DNA of 64,000 bases from an uncultured Kangiella sp. (GTDB lineage: Bacteria; Pseudomonadota; Gammaproteobacteria; Enterobacterales; Kangiellaceae): positions 1 through 64,000 of the forward strand of contig CANNDL010000002.1 of NCBI GenBank assembly GCA_947503435.1, given 5' to 3'. Below the pieces are notes generated by a model, which was not told where the DNA came from, made no database searches, and worked only from the letters and a program-made list of their open reading frames with translations. Positions 15,378 through 25,588 of this stretch are shown here, piece after piece; positions within the stretch are counted from its first letter, which is position 1, and the number at the start of each line of letters is the position of its first letter. Position numbers and translations under genes: made by a program.

Positions 15378-16343
15378 ATGACAGAAGTCTCTTACCCTAA
15401 AGTTCAATTTGTCGAAGTGCAGCCTGAAGAAGCAGGACAGCGGATTGACAATTTCTTAATGAAAAAGCTTAAGGGTGTGCCTAAAAGTCGCATATACAAA
15501 ATGCTGCGCAAAGGCGAAGTAAGAGTCAATAAAGGTCGTATTAAAGCTGAATATAAAATTATCGAAGGTGATTCAATTCGAATTCCGCCTGTTCGTGTTT
15601 CAGAAAGTAAAACTCATGTTCCCACCGGTTTAAATGTAGTTCAAAATCTCGAAAATTCCATATTGTATGAAGATGATCGAATTATAGTCCTTAATAAGCC
15701 ACATGGAATGGCGGTGCATGGTGGAAGTGGCATGAGTTACGGGGTTATTGAAGCTATGCGCGCCTTAAGACCTAAGGCACCTTACTTGGAGTTAGTGCAT
15801 CGGTTAGATAGAGATACCTCTGGCTGCCTGCTAATAGCAAAGAAACGCAGTGCTTTGCGCTATTTGCACCAGCAGTTACAGAAGAAAACCATGACCAAGC
15901 GTTATTGGGCGCTAGTAAATGGTATTTGGTCTAAAAAGCTTAAGCAAGTCGATGCGCCGCTAGCTAAAAATCAAGTCAAATCTGGTGAGCGACTAGTTCG
16001 CGTTACTGAACAAGGCAAGGCATCTTTAACATCATTTAGAGTCATTGAAGAGTTTAAGGGGTTTAGTTTAGTTTCCGCAGAACCAATAACGGGCCGAACT
16101 CATCAAATCCGTGTGCATGCTCAATACGTGGGGCATGGCTTAGTTGGTGATCCTAAATATGGTGAAGATGATGTGAATCAGTCACTGAAAGCCAACAAAC
16201 TTTCTGAGCGACTATTTTTACATGCGTACTCACTCAAATTTAAGGTCAAGATAGACACTAATCCTATTACCGTTGAAGCGCCGTTGCCGGCCGAATTGGA
16301 AAAGACGCTTACGCATCTCAGGAAAGGCAACAGTATTGCTTAA
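15378..16343 (+). CDS. rluC: 23S rRNA pseudouridine synthase RluC (ORF opens at GTG 15369; ATG 15378 preferred)
   Basis: S4 domain, HRLDRDTSGCLLIAK catalytic motif; divergent from rne as in E. coli. Confidence 0.93.
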   Translation: MTEVSYPKVQFVEVQPEEAGQRIDNFLMKKLKGVPKSRIYKMLRKGEVRVNKGRIKAEYKIIEGDSIRIPPVRVSESKTHVPTGLNVVQNLENSILYEDDRIIVLNKPHGMAVHGGSGMSYGVIEAMRALRPKAPYLELVHRLDRDTSGCLLIAKKRSALRYLHQQLQKKTMTKRYWALVNGIWSKKLKQVDAPLAKNQVKSGERLVRVTEQGKASLTSFRVIEEFKGFSLVSAEPITGRTHQIRVHAQYVGHGLVGDPKYGEDDVNQSLKANKLSERLFLHAYSLKFKVKIDTNPITVEAPLPAELEKTLTHLRKGNSIA

Positions 16344-16980
16344 AAATACCAAACTAATTGTTTTCGATTGGGATGGCACTATTATGGACTCAACGGGACG
16401 AATAGTTTCAGCAATGCAGCAGTCTGCTAGCAACCTAAATTTGTCAGTGCCTAGTACCGAGGCTGTAAAAGGAATTATTGGCCTAGGCTTAACCGAATGT
16501 TTGGATATATTATTTCCAGATCTAAAATCCCACCAGGCCATCACAGAAGAATATCGTTACCAATACGTAGAAGCAGATCCAACTCCAACGCCGTTATTCG
16601 ACGGCGTAGAAGAAGTACTTTCACACCTAAGTAGCAAAGGTATTCTACTAGCTGTAGCAACCGGTAAAGCTCGCCAAGGACTCGATAGAGTGCTCCATGA
16701 ATCAGGTTTAAGAAAATATTTCATACATACAGTGGGCGCTGATGAAGTTTCTAATGCTAAACCAGCGCCGGATATGCTTCATTTGCTTATGGCAAAGACT
16801 GGAATTAAACCATCTGAGGTGGTCATGATCGGTGATACCAGTTTTGATTTGGAGATGGCGCTTAATGCTGGTGTTAGTTCACTAGGTGTCAGTTTTGGTG
16901 CTCAATCAGATAAGCAACTGCAACAATATAAACCAAGATTAATTATTGATAATTTTAGAGATATCTTGTCACTATTATAG
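16336..16980 (+). CDS. HAD-IA family hydrolase (phosphoglycolate phosphatase-like); start probably TTG 16336, not 16273
   Basis: KLIVFDWDGTIMDS and MIGDTSFDLEMALNAG HAD motifs. Residues before LLKNTKLIVFDWDG are out-of-frame rluC. Confidence 0.85.
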   Translation: MLKNTKLIVFDWDGTIMDSTGRIVSAMQQSASNLNLSVPSTEAVKGIIGLGLTECLDILFPDLKSHQAITEEYRYQYVEADPTPTPLFDGVEEVLSHLSSKGILLAVATGKARQGLDRVLHESGLRKYFIHTVGADEVSNAKPAPDMLHLLMAKTGIKPSEVVMIGDTSFDLEMALNAGVSSLGVSFGAQSDKQLQQYKPRLIIDNFRDILSLL

Positions 16981-17020
16981 TTAAGAGCAAGTCGTTAAGG
17001 ATATAGCAACAAGAAAAGGG

Positions 17021-18778
17021 ATGGGGATGAAATCTATAATTAAAGTATTATTTTTGTTATTGATGCTTACAAATTCTATAAAAGCAGAAGAAACCGAAGA
17101 GGAAAATGTCGTTGTAATTACCTGTGGATATTCAGCTTGGACTCCACAGAGTGAGACAAGAAAATCATTTCTTGGGAACGAATTTGATTTGTTAGCTTAT
17201 GATAAAAACTTCTTATATGCCGTCGATCATCGTTTTCTTTATGCAACTTCAAAAAGTAGCAACAAATTAATACATAAAATACCTTTAAAAGATCCAAGTA
17301 TAGATTGGATTTATGATATTAAAATCAAAAACTCAATATTAGTAATTACTGGTTTTAGTGCAAATTTACAGCAAACTAGTATCATTAGATATAAAGTATC
17401 TGACTCAAGCCTTTCTAAGTTAGATGAATACATAATCGAATCTACTGTAAAAGAAGATGGTGATGAGTCCAATTGGTTTCATTCCCCTTTGGCTATCAAC
17501 GATAAGGCGTTGTTTTTAATTGAAACCCGCTCAATAAATAGCGTTAATATTTATAAAGTTCTAAAAGAATCAAGGGATTTAATTAGCAGTCATACCTTGC
17601 TGAATGCCGATTTAGATATATTCGATGACTTTATGTTGTTCGCGGATGTATTTAAACATTCAATTCAATTTAGAGTGTATAAAAGTAACCTTAATTTTGA
17701 TTTTAGTGAATCTGATGGATATAGAGCATACAAATTCATAAATTATGAAGAATTTGATCAGTTCAATGAAGCAGGTAGTGCTTATTTAAACTATTTTGCG
17801 TATTTATCTCATAATCAAATAAACGAAAATATTAAAATTGAGCCTTACTCTTATCTCCTAACATTCGATTTGGTAACTGAAAAATATAAAGTCCGTCCTT
17901 ATAAATCAATGCCAGCAAGCGGATGGGATGTTTCTCTCGGCTATTTAAACGCCGAGAACGTTAGAAGCAATGTATTTAATATTTATTATGACAATGAAGA
18001 CGAGAATGAATATCGATTAGAGCTTGATTCTACATGGGGGGAGAAGCGTAGTATTTCTTTGTTGCAACCAGATGGGTTGATAGATTTTGAATACAAAGCT
18101 TTTGGTAAAAGCTTTTTCTATATCTCAGAATATGGGCAAGAAGGGGATTATCTTAATACTCAACTCTTTTATTTAAATGACCATGATTCCCAATTTAATC
18201 AGATAACTATCGAACATAGCACCAATCAAATCAAAACCTTTGGCGATTACTTCTTAGCAGTGGGAAATAGTCCTGATGGATCTTTTAACTTAAGCCTGTT
18301 TAAAGGTCACTCCATGCAATTGCTGACCAGTATGTTGCTTGATGATTTTGTGGATGTGGGCGCAATGGATGAAATGACAGGTGCTATAAAGCTAAGTAGA
18401 GATAAATTCATTGTTCCAATATGGGCAAGTTATAAACGTGACGCAAAAAAATATGATCATGCTTATGAGGTATCTGATGAATATAATAATGGTTACCAAC
18501 TATTGCTTGTAGCGGTTAGCAAGGGCAAAATGCAGCTGATTACAAGCTTAGATATGAATATTTATAACAATGATCATTGTTCAAGTCACTGTGATGAAGA
18601 CCCAAAAGAATTTTGGGATAATCGCAGGGTAATTACAGATGGCAATCAGATTACTTTAATTAAAGGTTCGCAAATCGATATTTTAGAGTTTAATAAAAAT
18701 TTCGAATATACCCATAACATTATAAATTTAAGAGAAGCGAATGACTCTAAAAGCAACGATATACAAAGCTACTATTAA
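17021..18778 (+). CDS. Exported hypothetical protein, possibly beta-propeller
   Basis: Signal-peptide-like N-terminus (SIIKVLFLLLMLTNSIKAEE); repeated beta-rich blocks; no recognised catalytic motif. Confidence 0.5.
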   Translation: MGMKSIIKVLFLLLMLTNSIKAEETEEENVVVITCGYSAWTPQSETRKSFLGNEFDLLAYDKNFLYAVDHRFLYATSKSSNKLIHKIPLKDPSIDWIYDIKIKNSILVITGFSANLQQTSIIRYKVSDSSLSKLDEYIIESTVKEDGDESNWFHSPLAINDKALFLIETRSINSVNIYKVLKESRDLISSHTLLNADLDIFDDFMLFADVFKHSIQFRVYKSNLNFDFSESDGYRAYKFINYEEFDQFNEAGSAYLNYFAYLSHNQINENIKIEPYSYLLTFDLVTEKYKVRPYKSMPASGWDVSLGYLNAENVRSNVFNIYYDNEDENEYRLELDSTWGEKRSISLLQPDGLIDFEYKAFGKSFFYISEYGQEGDYLNTQLFYLNDHDSQFNQITIEHSTNQIKTFGDYFLAVGNSPDGSFNLSLFKGHSMQLLTSMLLDDFVDVGAMDEMTGAIKLSRDKFIVPIWASYKRDAKKYDHAYEVSDEYNNGYQLLLVAVSKGKMQLITSLDMNIYNNDHCSSHCDEDPKEFWDNRRVITDGNQITLIKGSQIDILEFNKNFEYTHNIINLREANDSKSNDIQSYY

Positions 18779-19277
18779 TATTTCGAATTTAGATAATCAT
18801 TATTATGATGAGTTAAATCTAACCATAGCGCAGCATCCTTCAGAGTCTGATAAACGAATGATGGTGCGATTAGTAGCTTATATTCTTAATGTTCAAGATC
18901 GTTTAGAGTTTACAAAAGGGTTGTCGGAAGAAGGCGAACCTGAAATTTGGGTTAAAAGCTATACCGATGATATTGAGCTTTGGATAGACTTAGGTCGCCC
19001 TGATGAAAATCGATTGCGTAAAGCGAGTCATAAATCTCAAAAAGTGGTGGTTTATAACTATGATGAACATGCTAGTGCTATTTGGTGGAAAAATAATCAA
19101 GCAAAACTAAAAAACTATAACAACCTGAGTGTCTATTCGATTAGTGACGAGCAAGTTGTTGGTATAGAGTCAATAATTGAACGTACAATGCAACTGCAAG
19201 CTACAATTGAAGATGGTCAGTTATGGTTAAGTAATGATGAAACAAGTCAACTAATTGAGCCAGAACAATTTCAATAG
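18741..19277 (+). CDS. yaeQ: YaeQ family protein
   Basis: MTLKATIYKATINISNLDNHYY..., ...ELWIDLGRPDENRLRKASHKSQKVVVYNY, characteristic of YaeQ. Confidence 0.9.
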   Translation: MTLKATIYKATINISNLDNHYYDELNLTIAQHPSESDKRMMVRLVAYILNVQDRLEFTKGLSEEGEPEIWVKSYTDDIELWIDLGRPDENRLRKASHKSQKVVVYNYDEHASAIWWKNNQAKLKNYNNLSVYSISDEQVVGIESIIERTMQLQATIEDGQLWLSNDETSQLIEPEQFQ

Positions 19278-19282
19278 GTTAA

Positions 19283-19804
19283 CTAACTAAGTTCTTTTTG
19301 TAATTGCTTTAACGTGTTCATGACATTTTTTTCATGCTTGGTCGCATTTACTTTTTTAAAGTGATGAACGATGCTTCCAGAGGGATCAATTATAAATGTC
19401 TGTCGCTTGGTGTATTCGACTGGGCCAAAGCCGCCCAACACTTTATAAGCTTTGGCTGCTGCTTTATCGGTATCAGATAAAATATCAAAAGGTAATTGGT
19501 ATTGTTTGCTGAAATCCTTGTGAGAATTATTGTCGTCCAAAGATACGCCTACAATTTCTGCATTAAGGGACTGATATTTACTATAAGCATCCCGAAAGTT
19601 TTTAGCTTCCGTAGTGCAGCCGGGTGTTCCATCTTTTGGGTAAAAGTATAGAATTACCCACTTACCTTTATAATCACTTAGAGCCTTAAATTTTCCGTCT
19701 TGAGCCATGAGTTTAAAGTCCGGCGCCAGTTGACCGACAAATTCACTCGAATGTGCAGTCATAGATGTGAGTAAGACTAAGAGGGCAAAGGTAAGCTTTT
19801 TCAT
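19283..19804 (-). CDS. Exported peroxiredoxin (Bcp/AhpC-TSA family)
   Basis: Signal peptide; GKWVILYFYPKDGTPGCTTEAKNFRD peroxidatic motif. Confidence 0.9.
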   Translation of the reverse strand: MKKLTFALLVLLTSMTAHSSEFVGQLAPDFKLMAQDGKFKALSDYKGKWVILYFYPKDGTPGCTTEAKNFRDAYSKYQSLNAEIVGVSLDDNNSHKDFSKQYQLPFDILSDTDKAAAKAYKVLGGFGPVEYTKRQTFIIDPSGSIVHHFKKVNATKHEKNVMNTLKQLQKELS

Positions 19805-19858
19805 AAGGTTACAGACTCAAATGTTTGATAATCAATATTATAACTTATTATTTCCGGT

Positions 19859-20425
19859 GTGAATATGTTGTCAAAAAGAGATATCACCAATATTCAATTC
19901 AAAATCCCAACACTAGAGACCCAAAGATTGATTTTGAGAGAGCCTCGCATCTCAGACTTTGACTGTTTTGCAGAGATTATGTCTGACTCAAGTTTTAGAC
20001 GCTATCTAGGTACTGGTGATGTTTTGAGTCGAGAAACGGCATGGCGAGCTTTTTGCTCAATGATTGGTCATTGGGTGCTAAGAGGTTTTGGATTTTGGGC
20101 TTTAGAGCATAAAGAAACTGGTGAATACGCCGGTTACGTTGGTATTCATTATCCTGAAGATTGGCCAGATGTTGAGATTGGCTGGGGTATTGTGCCGAAA
20201 TATCAGCAGGGTGGTTATGGCTTTGAAGCTGCACAGCGTGTTATGCAGTTTGGTTTTGAAGAATTAGAGTTGGAATACTTGATTAGTTTGATAGTCCAGG
20301 GCAATGAGGCTTCAACAGCTTTAGCTAAAAAGCTCGGGGAAACACATTCGGAAACTATCGAAATGATGGAGTTGCCAGTTGATGTGTTTAAGATCACCAG
20401 ACAGGAATTCATAGAGAATTATTAG
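19859..20425 (+). CDS. GNAT family N-acetyltransferase
   Basis: LETQRLILREPRISDFDCFAEIM... EIGWGIVPKYQQGGYGFEAAQ (RimJ/RimL-like). Confidence 0.88.
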   Translation: MNMLSKRDITNIQFKIPTLETQRLILREPRISDFDCFAEIMSDSSFRRYLGTGDVLSRETAWRAFCSMIGHWVLRGFGFWALEHKETGEYAGYVGIHYPEDWPDVEIGWGIVPKYQQGGYGFEAAQRVMQFGFEELELEYLISLIVQGNEASTALAKKLGETHSETIEMMELPVDVFKITRQEFIENY

Positions 20426-20599
20426 GCTAAAACTGAATATTAATGACTTACAGAGCAGATGGCTAAAATCTTAATCATTTGATTAGAAATGCCTATTACC
20501 AAAGCCACCAATTTGTGGAATAATCAGCATCAACTTTATAAAGATCATGCTTCCCAGCGATTTATAGATAAATAATTTAATAATAGGTAGGTATCCAGA

Positions 20600-21631
20600 A
20601 TGGATGACAACAAAAAGAAAGCTCTTGGCGCAGCATTAACTCAGATCGAGCGCCAGTTTGGTAAAGGTTCAATCATGCGTTTAGGCGACAATAGTGCGGC
20701 TAAAGGTATTCAGACTATTTCTACGGGCTCATTAGGCCTTGATATCGCTTTGGGAATTGGTGGTTTGCCAAAAGGTCGTGTGGTTGAGATATATGGCCCA
20801 GAATCTTCAGGTAAAACAACTTTAGCATTGCAAGCCATCGCAGCTTGTCAGGCTGATGGCGGAACTGCAGCATTCGTTGATGCTGAGCATGCGTTAGATC
20901 CAATTTATGCTGAAAAACTAGGGGTTAATCTTGATGATTTAATCGTTTCTCAGCCTGATACCGGTGAGCAGGCATTAGAAATCACTGACATGCTGGTTCG
21001 TTCTGGTGCGGTTGATATTTTGGTGGTTGACTCGGTTGCAGCATTAACGCCAAAAGCAGAAATCGAAGGCGAGATGGGCGATTCTCACATGGGCTTACAA
21101 GCTCGTTTGATGTCACAAGCTTTGCGTAAATTAACGGCGAACATTAAACGCTCAAATACTCTGTGCGTATTTATTAACCAAATCCGTATGAAGATTGGCG
21201 TTATGTTCGGTTCGCCAGAAACTACAACAGGTGGTAACGCGCTTAAATTCTACGCTTCTGTGCGTTTAGATATTCGTCGCATTGGTCAAATCAAGCAAGC
21301 TGACGAGATTATTGGTAACGAGACTCGTGTAAAAGTTGTTAAGAACAAAGTTGCTCCGCCTTTTAAACAAGCTGAATTCCAGATTTTATACGGTGAAGGT
21401 TCTTCGCTAGAAGGCGAGATTCTTGACTGGGGTGTTAAACACAACTTGGTTGATAAGTCGGGTGCTTGGTATGCATACAATGGCAACAAAATCGGCCAAG
21501 GTAAGCAGAACGTTATTAAGTTCTTAAAAGAAAATACAGAAATTAAAGAAGAAATTGAAACTAAGCTTCGTAACATGTTGTTAGTGACGGCTTCAGCTGA
21601 AGATGATTCAGAGGAAGAAGTAGAAGCATAG
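20600..21631 (+). CDS. recA: Recombinase RecA
   Basis: [13 protein letters not shown] Walker A and full-length RecA sequence. Confidence 0.99.
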   Translation: MDDNKKKALGAALTQIERQFGKGSIMRLGDNSAAKGIQTISTGSLGLDIALGIGGLPKGRVVEIYGPESSGKTTLALQAIAACQADGGTAAFVDAEHALDPIYAEKLGVNLDDLIVSQPDTGEQALEITDMLVRSGAVDILVVDSVAALTPKAEIEGEMGDSHMGLQARLMSQALRKLTANIKRSNTLCVFINQIRMKIGVMFGSPETTTGGNALKFYASVRLDIRRIGQIKQADEIIGNETRVKVVKNKVAPPFKQAEFQILYGEGSSLEGEILDWGVKHNLVDKSGAWYAYNGNKIGQGKQNVIKFLKENTEIKEEIETKLRNMLLVTASAEDDSEEEVEA

Positions 21632-21649
21632 CTTTCAGTGTAATAGCCG

Positions 21650-22114
21650 ATGGCATTTAAGAAGTCGCCACGCGACTATAAACACATCGCCATGGATTTA
21701 TTAGCACGCCGGGAACATTCCCGGCGTGAGCTTATTAATAAACTAAAAATACGTGGTTTTGAAGGTGAAGAAGTCGAGGCTTATTTAGAACGTTTGGCGG
21801 AAAAGGGCTTGCAGTCCGATCAAAAATTTGCCGAGAGTTATGTCAGAATGCGCAGTGGCGTAGGCTATGGACAAAGGCGAATCAGTCAAGAATTAAGTCA
21901 AAAAGGCATTGCAGAATCAAAAATAAACCAGATATATGAAGAATTAGAGCTAGATTGGTATCAAATAGCTTTAGAAATTTGGCAAAAGAAATATAATCAG
22001 CTGCCAGGAAACGATTTGAAGCTTAAAGCTAAACAAAGTCGCTTTCTGCAATACCGAGGCTTTGATTTCGATATTATCAATTGGATATTCAGTCGAAGTC
22101 CAGAAGACGATTAA
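21650..22114 (+). CDS. recX: Regulatory protein RecX
   Basis: RREHSRRELINKLKIRGF... immediately downstream of recA. Confidence 0.9.
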   Translation: MAFKKSPRDYKHIAMDLLARREHSRRELINKLKIRGFEGEEVEAYLERLAEKGLQSDQKFAESYVRMRSGVGYGQRRISQELSQKGIAESKINQIYEELELDWYQIALEIWQKKYNQLPGNDLKLKAKQSRFLQYRGFDFDIINWIFSRSPEDD

Positions 22115-22178
22115 GAATTCAAATAAAACAAATAGTTAGAATAGAAACTTAAAGCAAATAAAGGTAGAAGGTACTAGT

Positions 22179-24815
22179 GTGAGCAAGCAAGAATTTATGA
22201 CAACCAATCAAATTCGTGATGCATTCTTAAAATACTTTGAGTCGAAAGGTCACCAAGTAGTGGATTCTAGTCCATTAGTACCTGCCAATGATCCTACTTT
22301 GCTATTTACCAATGCTGGTATGGTGCAATTTAAGGACTGTTTCTTAGGAACTGATAAGCGCAGTTATACACGAGCTACTAGCTCTCAACGTTGTGTTCGT
22401 GCCGGCGGTAAACATAATGATCTTGAAAATGTAGGTTATACCGCGCGCCATCATACTTTCTTTGAAATGCTAGGTAACTTTTCTTTTGGTGATTATTTTA
22501 AGCAAGATGCGATTAACTATTGCTGGGAATTTTTAACAGAAACACTAAAGCTACCCAAAGAAAAGCTATGGGTGACGGTTTATGAAGAAGATCAAGAAGC
22601 CTATGACATTTGGTCAAAAGAACTAGGTTTCCCCGAAGACCGTATTAGCCGCATTGGTGATAACAAAGGCGCGCGTTATGCATCAGATAACTTCTGGGCG
22701 ATGGGCGATACAGGTCCTTGCGGTCCTTGTACTGAAGTGTTTTATGATCACGGCGAACATATTTGGGGCGGGCCTCCAGGCACGCCGGAAGAAGATGGCG
22801 ACCGTTTTATTGAAATCTGGAATCTGGTCTTTATGCAATATAACCGCCATAAAGACGGCACCATGGAACCACTACCAAAGCCTTCCGTTGATACAGGAAT
22901 GGGTTTAGAGCGTATTGCTGCGATTATGCAAAACGTTCATAGCAACTATGAAATCGATATATTCCAAAACCTAATTAAAGCGACTGCTGATTTATTGAAT
23001 GTTAAAGACTTAGATAATAAGTCTTTGCGAGTAATCGCTGATCATATTCGCTCATGCGCCTTTATGGTAATTGATGGCGTTGTTCCATCAAATGAAGGTC
23101 GTGGATATGTTTTGCGCCGGATTGTCCGTCGCGCTATTCGCCATGGCCACCAGTTAGGTGCTGACAAGGCGTTTTTTGCAAAGTTAGTTAAGCCATTAGC
23201 TAAAGAGATGGGTGATGCTTATCCTCAACTTAATCAGCAGTATGACTTTATCGTTAAGGTGTTGTCGAAAGAAGAAGCAGCCTTTGCGAAGACCCTAGAC
23301 CGCGGCATGAGCATCTTAGAAACTGATATTGCCAACATGTCAGGTAAAATCATTTCCGGCGAAACGGTATTTAAGCTTTACGATACCTTCGGTTTCCCAA
23401 AAGATTTAACCGCGGATATTGCGCGCGAAAAAGAATTGGAAATAGACTGGGATGGCTTTGAAAAAGCTATGGAAGCTCAACGTGAAAAAGCACGTGCCGC
23501 TAGCAACTTCGGCGTAGACTACAACGATAGTTTATCGATTGACGAAGAATCTGAATTTACTGGGTATGACCATTTAACTCAAAGCTCAATAGTTTCTAAA
23601 CTATTAAAAGATGATGCTGAGATTTCTGAAATTACTACTGGTGACAAAGCTATCGTAGTTTTAAAGAACACGCCTTTTTATGCAGAATCAGGTGGCCAAG
23701 TGGGCGACAAAGGTCGTTTATTTGCTGCTGGTGCGAATTTCATTGTTGAAGATACCCAAAAGCTTGGTGATGCCATTGCCCATATTGGTTTTGTCCAATC
23801 AGGTTCCTTAACGGTTAAGAATGAAGTTACTGCTGAAGTTGATGCCAAATTACGCCAAGATACTATGCGTAATCACTCTGCGACTCATTTAATGCATGCG
23901 GCTTTACGCGAATTATTAGGCGGTCATGTTCAACAAAAAGGCTCGTTAGTGGAACCAGACAAGTTACGTTTTGATTTTTCGCATACTGAATCGGTCACTG
24001 CTGACGAGTTAAACCAAATTGAATCTTTGGTGAATCAAAAGATTTATGAAAATCATTCGGTTGATGTGGAAGTAACCGATATGGATTCAGCCAAAGAGAA
24101 GGGCGCAATGGCCTTATTTGGCGAAAAGTATGGCGATGAAGTTCGCGTATTATCAATGTCACCATTTTCTGTTGAGCTATGTGGCGGTACTCACGTAGTT
24201 CGCACGGGTGATATTGGTCCATTTAAAATTACTTCTGAAGCAGGTATTGCTGCAGGCGTGCGCCGTATCGAAGCGGTGACAGGCGAAGGTGCTGTAGGTT
24301 GGATGCAATCGAGCGAAAAGACACTTAATACTATTGGCGGCTTGTTAAAGTCTGATACTAGCCAAGCGGCAGAAAAAGTATCTCAATTAATGGATAAAAC
24401 TCGTCAATTAGAAAAAACCATTGAGCAGTTACAGTCCAAATTGGCTTCGAACCAAGGCAGTGATTTGGTTTCACAAGCGATTGAGATTAAGGGTGCTAAA
24501 GTTTTAGTGGCTAAGCTCGATGGCGTAGAAGCTAAATCTTTACGTGAAATGCAAGATCAACTGAAAAACAAACTTGGTACATCAATTGTGATGTTGGCTG
24601 TAGCAAATGCCGGCAAAGTTGGTCTAATCGCTGGTGTTAGTAAAGATTTAACTTCTAAAGTGAAAGCTGGTGAGCTGGTGAATATGGTTGCACAGCAAGT
24701 TGGCGGGAAGGGCGGTGGTCGTCCTGATATGGCGCAAGCAGGCGGCAATGATGAAGCTGCATTACCTGCGGCATTGGAATCTGTACTTCCATGGCTTGAA
24801 GAAAAATTAAGCTAA
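22179..24815 (+). CDS. alaS: Alanyl-tRNA synthetase
   Basis: 878 aa; [63 protein letters not shown] editing motif. Confidence 0.98.
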   Translation: MSKQEFMTTNQIRDAFLKYFESKGHQVVDSSPLVPANDPTLLFTNAGMVQFKDCFLGTDKRSYTRATSSQRCVRAGGKHNDLENVGYTARHHTFFEMLGNFSFGDYFKQDAINYCWEFLTETLKLPKEKLWVTVYEEDQEAYDIWSKELGFPEDRISRIGDNKGARYASDNFWAMGDTGPCGPCTEVFYDHGEHIWGGPPGTPEEDGDRFIEIWNLVFMQYNRHKDGTMEPLPKPSVDTGMGLERIAAIMQNVHSNYEIDIFQNLIKATADLLNVKDLDNKSLRVIADHIRSCAFMVIDGVVPSNEGRGYVLRRIVRRAIRHGHQLGADKAFFAKLVKPLAKEMGDAYPQLNQQYDFIVKVLSKEEAAFAKTLDRGMSILETDIANMSGKIISGETVFKLYDTFGFPKDLTADIAREKELEIDWDGFEKAMEAQREKARAASNFGVDYNDSLSIDEESEFTGYDHLTQSSIVSKLLKDDAEISEITTGDKAIVVLKNTPFYAESGGQVGDKGRLFAAGANFIVEDTQKLGDAIAHIGFVQSGSLTVKNEVTAEVDAKLRQDTMRNHSATHLMHAALRELLGGHVQQKGSLVEPDKLRFDFSHTESVTADELNQIESLVNQKIYENHSVDVEVTDMDSAKEKGAMALFGEKYGDEVRVLSMSPFSVELCGGTHVVRTGDIGPFKITSEAGIAAGVRRIEAVTGEGAVGWMQSSEKTLNTIGGLLKSDTSQAAEKVSQLMDKTRQLEKTIEQLQSKLASNQGSDLVSQAIEIKGAKVLVAKLDGVEAKSLREMQDQLKNKLGTSIVMLAVANAGKVGLIAGVSKDLTSKVKAGELVNMVAQQVGGKGGGRPDMAQAGGNDEAALPAALESVLPWLEEKLS

Positions 24816-24865
24816 TAGGATTATTTCTAGTCATATTTGCATTAAGTTGTTAAAATTATAGACAC

Positions 24866-24882
24866 AGCTGGAGGAACCAGCT
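24866..24882 (+). promoter_or_regulatory. Candidate CsrA-binding hairpin in the csrA leader
   Basis: AGCTGG-AGGAA-CCAGCT: perfect 6-bp stem with GGA in the loop, 72 nt upstream of the csrA ATG. Confidence 0.5.
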
Positions 24883-24954
24883 TTTATATTGTAGATAGTA
24901 GCTGAAAAGCATTTTTAATTTTATTGTAGTAGAAAAGGTTTTAGGGAGAATTGT

Positions 24955-25179
24955 ATGTTAATTCTTACTCGCCGAGTTGGCGAAACACTTATGATCGGTG
25001 ACGAAATCACTGTCACTGTATTAGGGGTTAAAGGTAATCAGGTTCGTATCGGTATTAATGCACCTAAAGAAGTCGCTGTGCATCGTGAAGAAATTTACAT
25101 GAGAATACAGCATGAAAAGAACGCACAAAAGTTTGGTGAACAGCCTGCCTTTGTGCCAAATGACGAATATAATTACTAA
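24955..25179 (+). CDS. csrA: Carbon storage regulator CsrA
   Basis: [48 protein letters not shown]. Confidence 0.98.
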   Translation: MLILTRRVGETLMIGDEITVTVLGVKGNQVRIGINAPKEVAVHREEIYMRIQHEKNAQKFGEQPAFVPNDEYNY

Positions 25180-25267
25180 ACTTCGGTAGTTCAAAAAAAG
25201 TCATAAAAAATCGTGATTTAAATATTGCATTATCTTCTGAATAAGGTAATATCTCGCTCGCGATTTA

Positions 25268-25358
25268 GGTGAAGTGGCCGAGCGGCTGAAGGCGCTCCCC
25301 TGCTAAGGGAGTATACCCTAATCCGGTATCGAGGGTTCGAATCCCTCCTTCACCGCCA
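25268..25358 (+). tRNA. tRNA-Ser(GCU)
   Basis: GGTGAAG/CTTCACC acceptor, anticodon loop CTGCTAA in stem CTCCC/GGGAG, long variable arm, GGTTCGAATCC T-arm, encoded CCA. Confidence 0.97.
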
Positions 25359-25384
25359 TTATCGTAAGATAGAAAGATCGTAAA

Positions 25385-25461
25385 GCGCATGTAGCTCAGC
25401 TGGATAGAGTACCTGGCTACGAACCAGGCGGTCGGAGGTTCGACTCCTTCCATGCGCGCCA
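25385..25461 (+). tRNA. tRNA-Arg(ACG)
   Basis: GCGCATG/CATGCGC acceptor, anticodon loop CTACGAA in stem CCTGG/CCAGG, encoded CCA. Confidence 0.97.
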
Positions 25462-25466
25462 TATTG

Positions 25467-25498
25467 AAAAGGCTTCCAAGAAATTGGAAGCCTTTTTT
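25467..25498 (+). terminator. Rho-independent terminator after the tRNA pair
   Basis: AAAAGGCTTCCA-agaaat-TGGAAGCCTTTT TT. Confidence 0.9.
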
Positions 25499-25588
25499 GT
25501 TATGGAAATAATTCCTTAAGAAACAGTAATTGAATGGCAATAGAAGAAGTGATATTTTGCCGTCATAAATATAAATAAGTATCTTATT

